Source of the DNA: an uncultured Parvibacter sp.
GTDB lineage: Bacteria > Actinomycetota > Coriobacteriia > Coriobacteriales > Eggerthellaceae
DNA: 8,907 nucleotides
Reading direction: 5' to 3'
Assembly: GCA_910587945.1 (NCBI GenBank)
Contig: CAJUNI010000029.1
Coordinates: 1-8,907 of the forward strand
In this document: positions 5,959 to 8,907 of the stretch, piece after piece
Numbering within the stretch: position 1 is the first letter of the stretch
Layout of the letters: each line of letters begins with the position of its first letter
Position numbers and translations under genes: made by a program
Notes under the pieces: model-generated
What the model was told of the DNA's origin: nothing
The model's database searches: none
The model's input: only the letters and a program-made list of their open reading frames with translations

Positions 5959-7353
5959 ATGTTTATCGACAAAGTTCGTATCCATGTTCGTGGTGGCGAT
6001 GGGGGCGCAGGATGCATGTCGTTTCGCCGTGAAGCCCATGTGCCGAAAGGCGGCCCTGACGGAGGCGATGGCGGCCATGGCGGCAATGTCATTATCAAGG
6101 CCGATGGCAGCCTTTCTTCCTTAGTGGAATATCGCTTTAAGCATCACTTCAAAGCTCAGCGCGGTACTCACGGCAAGGGTAGTCGTATGCATGGAGCCAC
6201 AGGTGATGACTTAATTCTGCGAGTTCCGGTAGGCACGGTTATCCATGAATACTCCGAGGACTCTGGTGAGGTAGGGGAGCTTATCGCAGATCTTACCCAC
6301 GATGGGGAATCAGTGGTGGTAGCTGAAGGTGGCATGGGGGGTCGTGGTAACACTCATTTCGTCACCTCAACGCGGCGTGCTCCGGCCTTTGCGGAGCTCG
6401 GTGAGCCTGCTAAAGAAGGATGGATTGAGCTTGAAATGAAGCTCATGGCTGATGCGGCACTGGTAGGTATGCCTTCAGCAGGCAAGTCATCACTGATTGC
6501 AAAAATGAGTGCCGCCCGTCCAAAGATTGCCGATTATCCGTTCACGACCTTGGTGCCAAATTTAGGGGTTGCCACCTCAGGGGATTTAAGTTTTGTGGTG
6601 GCCGACATTCCGGGACTTATTGAGGGGGCCCACGAAGGACGTGGATTAGGCCATGAGTTTCTCCGTCACATTGAGCGAACGGCTCTCATTGTTCAAGTGG
6701 TAGATATGACCGGCGATTATGAAGGCCGCGATCCGCTGGAAGACTATGAAATTATTAAGCGCGAGCTGGCCTTATATGCCGATGAATTAGCTCAGCGACC
6801 ACGGATTGTAGTTGCCAATAAAACCGATGTGGCAGGAACTGAAGAAGTAGTAAAAGCACTGCAAGAGTGCGTGTTGGCTGACTCTATTGAGGCGGCAGGG
6901 GGTGACGAGTTTGCGCCAAGCCCTATTGATCCGAAGCTTTATGAGATTTCTGCTCTGACGGGCAAAGGAGTTGAAGGGCTTAAGGCGGCCCTTGCTACCA
7001 AGGTCCATGAATTGCGTGAAGCGGCTCGTCGTCAAGAAGAGTTGGCTCAAGACTTCGATCAGGTCTGGGAGTTGCACCGCTCTGAGCGCGATAAACGCTT
7101 TGAGGTGGTGGAAGAAGAGGAAGGCGTCTTCCGAGTGGTAGGACCCCAGGTTGAGCGTATGGTGGTTCAGACTGACTGGGATAATGAAGAGGCTATTACG
7201 TTCCTCCAGCATCGCTTAAAGCGTTTAGGGGTTGATGATGCCCTTGCCCGAGCAGGAGCGCTTGATGGCGATGAGATTCGCATCTTGGGGTATGCTTTTG
7301 ATTATGAGTCGCCGGAAGGCCGTGTGGATGTCTATCAGGAGTTAGATTTATGA
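5959..7353 (+). CDS. obgE: Obg-family GTPase (ObgE/CgtA)
   Basis: Essential ribosome-associated GTPase acting in large-subunit maturation and stress response; 464 residues. The N-terminal glycine-rich Obg fold (1 to about 158) includes RGGDGGAGCMSFRREAHVPKGG and DGGDGGHGGNV. The GTPase domain has G1 GMPSAGKS from G170, a switch region (DYPFTTLVPNLG), G3 DIPGLIEGAHEGRGLGHEFLRH from D216, G4 NKTD from N287 and G5 SALTGKG from S331. A C-terminal OCT domain, about 381-464, follows (FEVVEEEEGVFRVVG ... LGVDDAL), as in Gram-positive Obg. It is the first gene after the internal terminator and overlaps proB by 4 nt (ATGA), so the two are translationally coupled. Nothing in the sequence suggests loss of activity. 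Confidence 0.97.
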   Translation: MFIDKVRIHVRGGDGGAGCMSFRREAHVPKGGPDGGDGGHGGNVIIKADGSLSSLVEYRFKHHFKAQRGTHGKGSRMHGATGDDLILRVPVGTVIHEYSEDSGEVGELIADLTHDGESVVVAEGGMGGRGNTHFVTSTRRAPAFAELGEPAKEGWIELEMKLMADAALVGMPSAGKSSLIAKMSAARPKIADYPFTTLVPNLGVATSGDLSFVVADIPGLIEGAHEGRGLGHEFLRHIERTALIVQVVDMTGDYEGRDPLEDYEIIKRELALYADELAQRPRIVVANKTDVAGTEEVVKALQECVLADSIEAAGGDEFAPSPIDPKLYEISALTGKGVEGLKAALATKVHELREAARRQEELAQDFDQVWELHRSERDKRFEVVEEEEGVFRVVGPQVERMVVQTDWDNEEAITFLQHRLKRLGVDDALARAGALDGDEIRILGYAFDYESPEGRVDVYQELDL

Positions 7354-8480
7354 GAGTAGACCAACGCCGTAAGCGTTTGGTAGTCAAGATTGGCTCGTCT
7401 ACCTTAACCACCTCCGAGAGTTCCATCGATTACGATTTTCTCTGCGATCTGGCGGACCAAGTGCAACAGGTGCGGGCCCGGGGCTGGGATGTGGTCATTG
7501 TTACTTCAGCCGCCATTGCCTGTGGTCTTGAGGCTCTGGGGATTACAAAGCGCCCGAGCGATATGCCCAGCTTGCAAGCAGCGGCGTCTGTTGGGCAAAG
7601 TGCCTTATCAACCGCCTATGCTAAAGCGTTTGAGCCGTTTGATATCACTACGTCGGTGGTGCTACTAACCCGACGCGATACCGCCGACCGCACCGCCTAT
7701 CTCCATGCCCGTGATACGCTTCACCAGCTACTGGCCTGGTCGGTTGTGCCCATTGTGAACGAGAACGATACGGTATCGGTGGAACAAATTCGCTTTGGCG
7801 ACAACGATACCCTTGCCGCTCTGGTGGCCTGCCTCATTGAGGCTGACCTTATGGTCATCCTCTCTGACGTGGATGGTCTCTATACCGCAAATCCTGCTCT
7901 TGACCCGAGCGCCTCTTTGATGGAGCGGGTTGAGCGCGTAGATAGTGCGGTGATGGGTTCAGCAGGGGATGCTGTTTCGGGAGTGGGTAGCGGCGGCATG
8001 ATAACGAAGATTCGTGCTGCCCGCGTACTTATTGCCGCTGGCATTCCTATGATTATTGCCCAAGGGCGCCGTCCCCATTGTATTGTCGATGCCGTTGAAG
8101 GTCAGTCCGTGGGAACCTTGTTTGTGGCCCCCGAACGACCCCATGCTATTACGCCTAAAAAACTCTGGATTGCCTTAGGGGATTCTCCGCGGGGTCGGGT
8201 TTGTATTGATAAAGGGGCCTATCAAGCCTTAGTGGAGGAAGGCCGCTCGCTATTGGCGGTGGGCATCGTGGGCGTTGAAGGGTCCTTTGACTACGATGAC
8301 ATTGTAGATGTAGTGGATGAGACCGGTTATGTGGTTGCCCGGGGTCGCAGTTCGGTGTCCAGTGATTTACTAGAGCTGGCGGTAGGGCGAGACCGCGAAG
8401 AAATTAAGCAGAATAGCCTGTTGGCGATTCTTGACGAACGTCCTGTTATCCATCGGGACGAACTGGTGGTATTTGAGTAA
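7350..8480 (+). CDS. proB: Glutamate 5-kinase
   Basis: First enzyme of proline synthesis: ATP-dependent phosphorylation of glutamate to gamma-glutamyl phosphate, normally inhibited by proline. The 376 residues comprise an amino-acid-kinase domain (1 to about 260) and a C-terminal PUA domain (from about 270). Visible motifs are LVVKIGSSTL, VGQSALS, LLTRRDTADR, VNENDTVSVEQIRFGDNDTLAA, LSDVDGLYTANP and GSGGMITKIRAA. Two substitutions stand out. In the usual (S/T)SGAIA loop the Gly is Ala (A54, TSAAIACG). In the glutamate/proline-site segment, the position of E. coli E153 is Gln146, with Glu at 145. It starts inside the obgE stop codon with AGGAG at 7337-7341. The ATP, substrate and metal motifs otherwise look intact, so an active enzyme is expected. 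Confidence 0.96.
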   Translation: MRVDQRRKRLVVKIGSSTLTTSESSIDYDFLCDLADQVQQVRARGWDVVIVTSAAIACGLEALGITKRPSDMPSLQAAASVGQSALSTAYAKAFEPFDITTSVVLLTRRDTADRTAYLHARDTLHQLLAWSVVPIVNENDTVSVEQIRFGDNDTLAALVACLIEADLMVILSDVDGLYTANPALDPSASLMERVERVDSAVMGSAGDAVSGVGSGGMITKIRAARVLIAAGIPMIIAQGRRPHCIVDAVEGQSVGTLFVAPERPHAITPKKLWIALGDSPRGRVCIDKGAYQALVEEGRSLLAVGIVGVEGSFDYDDIVDVVDETGYVVARGRSSVSSDLLELAVGRDREEIKQNSLLAILDERPVIHRDELVVFE

Positions 8481-8518
8481 AACCTGCAAAGGTTATCGAG
8501 GAAGATGGGGAGTGCGTC

Positions 8519-8907
8519 ATGACCTTAGAAGCGGAGATCAAAGCATTAGCTCAAGAGGCTAAACAAGCGAGCAGTCAATTGGCTTTGACTTCTACCGAGC
8601 AGCGAAATGCCGGCTTGCGGGCCATGGCGGCTGCTCTTCGTGATGCTACAGCTCGAATCATCGAAGCTAATGGACGTGATGTGCAGGCAGCTCAAGAGCA
8701 GTCAATTTCTGAAGCGCTCATTGACCGCTTGCAACTCGATGAAGGCCGCATTGAGGCTATGGCGAGCGCCCTTGAAGACTTGGTGGAACTTCCTGATCCG
8801 GTGGGGGTGGTTCACGAGCAGCGTACCCTCTATAACGGCCTTGAACTCACGCGGGTGAGTGTTCCTTTGGGGGTGGTAGCGGTTATCTATGAGGCTCGCC
8901 CCAATGT
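8519..8907 (+). CDS. proA: Gamma-glutamyl phosphate reductase (3' truncated by window)
   Basis: Second enzyme of proline synthesis, reducing gamma-glutamyl phosphate with NADPH to glutamate semialdehyde; an aldehyde-dehydrogenase-fold protein of normally about 415 residues. Only the first 129 residues are present. They show the typical N-terminus: a helical Ala-rich start, NAGLRAMAAALRDA, IIEANGRDVQAAQ, a GlnSerIleSer-AlaLeuIleAspArgLeu segment, PDPVGVV and PLGVVAVIYEARPNV at the window edge. The catalytic Cys would lie beyond the window. GGGGAG (8507-8512) is 6 nt before the ATG. The 38-nt gap from proB has no terminator, so it belongs to the obgE-proB-proA operon. Confidence 0.97.
   Translation, partial: MTLEAEIKALAQEAKQASSQLALTSTEQRNAGLRAMAAALRDATARIIEANGRDVQAAQEQSISEALIDRLQLDEGRIEAMASALEDLVELPDPVGVVHEQRTLYNGLELTRVSVPLGVVAVIYEARPN

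Noticed and set aside
6787..7212. 141-codon open frame on the minus strand opposite obgE
   Set aside because: It overlaps the G4/G5 and OCT region of obgE and shows no recognisable protein features.

Overview
The window is about 8.9 kb of ordinary bacterial chromosome with every recognisable gene on the + strand. I read it as Actinomycetota. The reasons are an OmpR-type (not MerR-type) GlnR, a glutamine synthetase closely resembling actinobacterial GlnA2, and the order rplU-rpmA-obgE-proB-proA, which is common in that phylum. G+C looks close to half, low for the phylum, so a Coriobacteriia-like lineage (Eggerthellales/Coriobacteriales) is my best guess. That placement is inference and I cannot give a genus.

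Layout: (1) 1-235 is the 3' end of a gene encoding an Ala/Glu-rich tail, closed by an intrinsic terminator (260-300). (2) A promoter around 306-336 leads into glnA (372-1709), followed after only 2 nt by glnR (1712-2386) and a strong terminator (2436-2469). (3) polA (2495-5125) stands apart from its neighbours and carries a degenerate proofreading domain. (4) A near-consensus promoter (5204-5232) drives rplU (5272-5592) and rpmA (5612-5863). (5) A second terminator-like hairpin (5907-5937) separates the ribosomal genes from obgE (5959-7353). proB (7350-8480) overlaps obgE by 4 nt, and proA (8519 onward) is cut by the window end.

Functionally the left half is a nitrogen-assimilation unit. Glutamine synthetase and its likely transcriptional regulator are co-transcribed, and a GTCAC-n6-GTAAC direct repeat resembling the actinobacterial GlnR half-site pair lies in the glnA promoter, suggesting an autoregulatory loop. 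The right half combines ribosomal proteins L21 and L27, the ribosome-associated GTPase Obg, and the first two steps of proline synthesis (ProB, ProA).

I found no mobile element, CRISPR array, tRNA or rRNA, and no clearly new system. The points most worth a second look are the glnA-glnR unit and its promoter, the Asp-to-Glu change in the GlnR receiver, changes at glutamine synthetase positions linked to feedback control, and the internal terminator before obgE.
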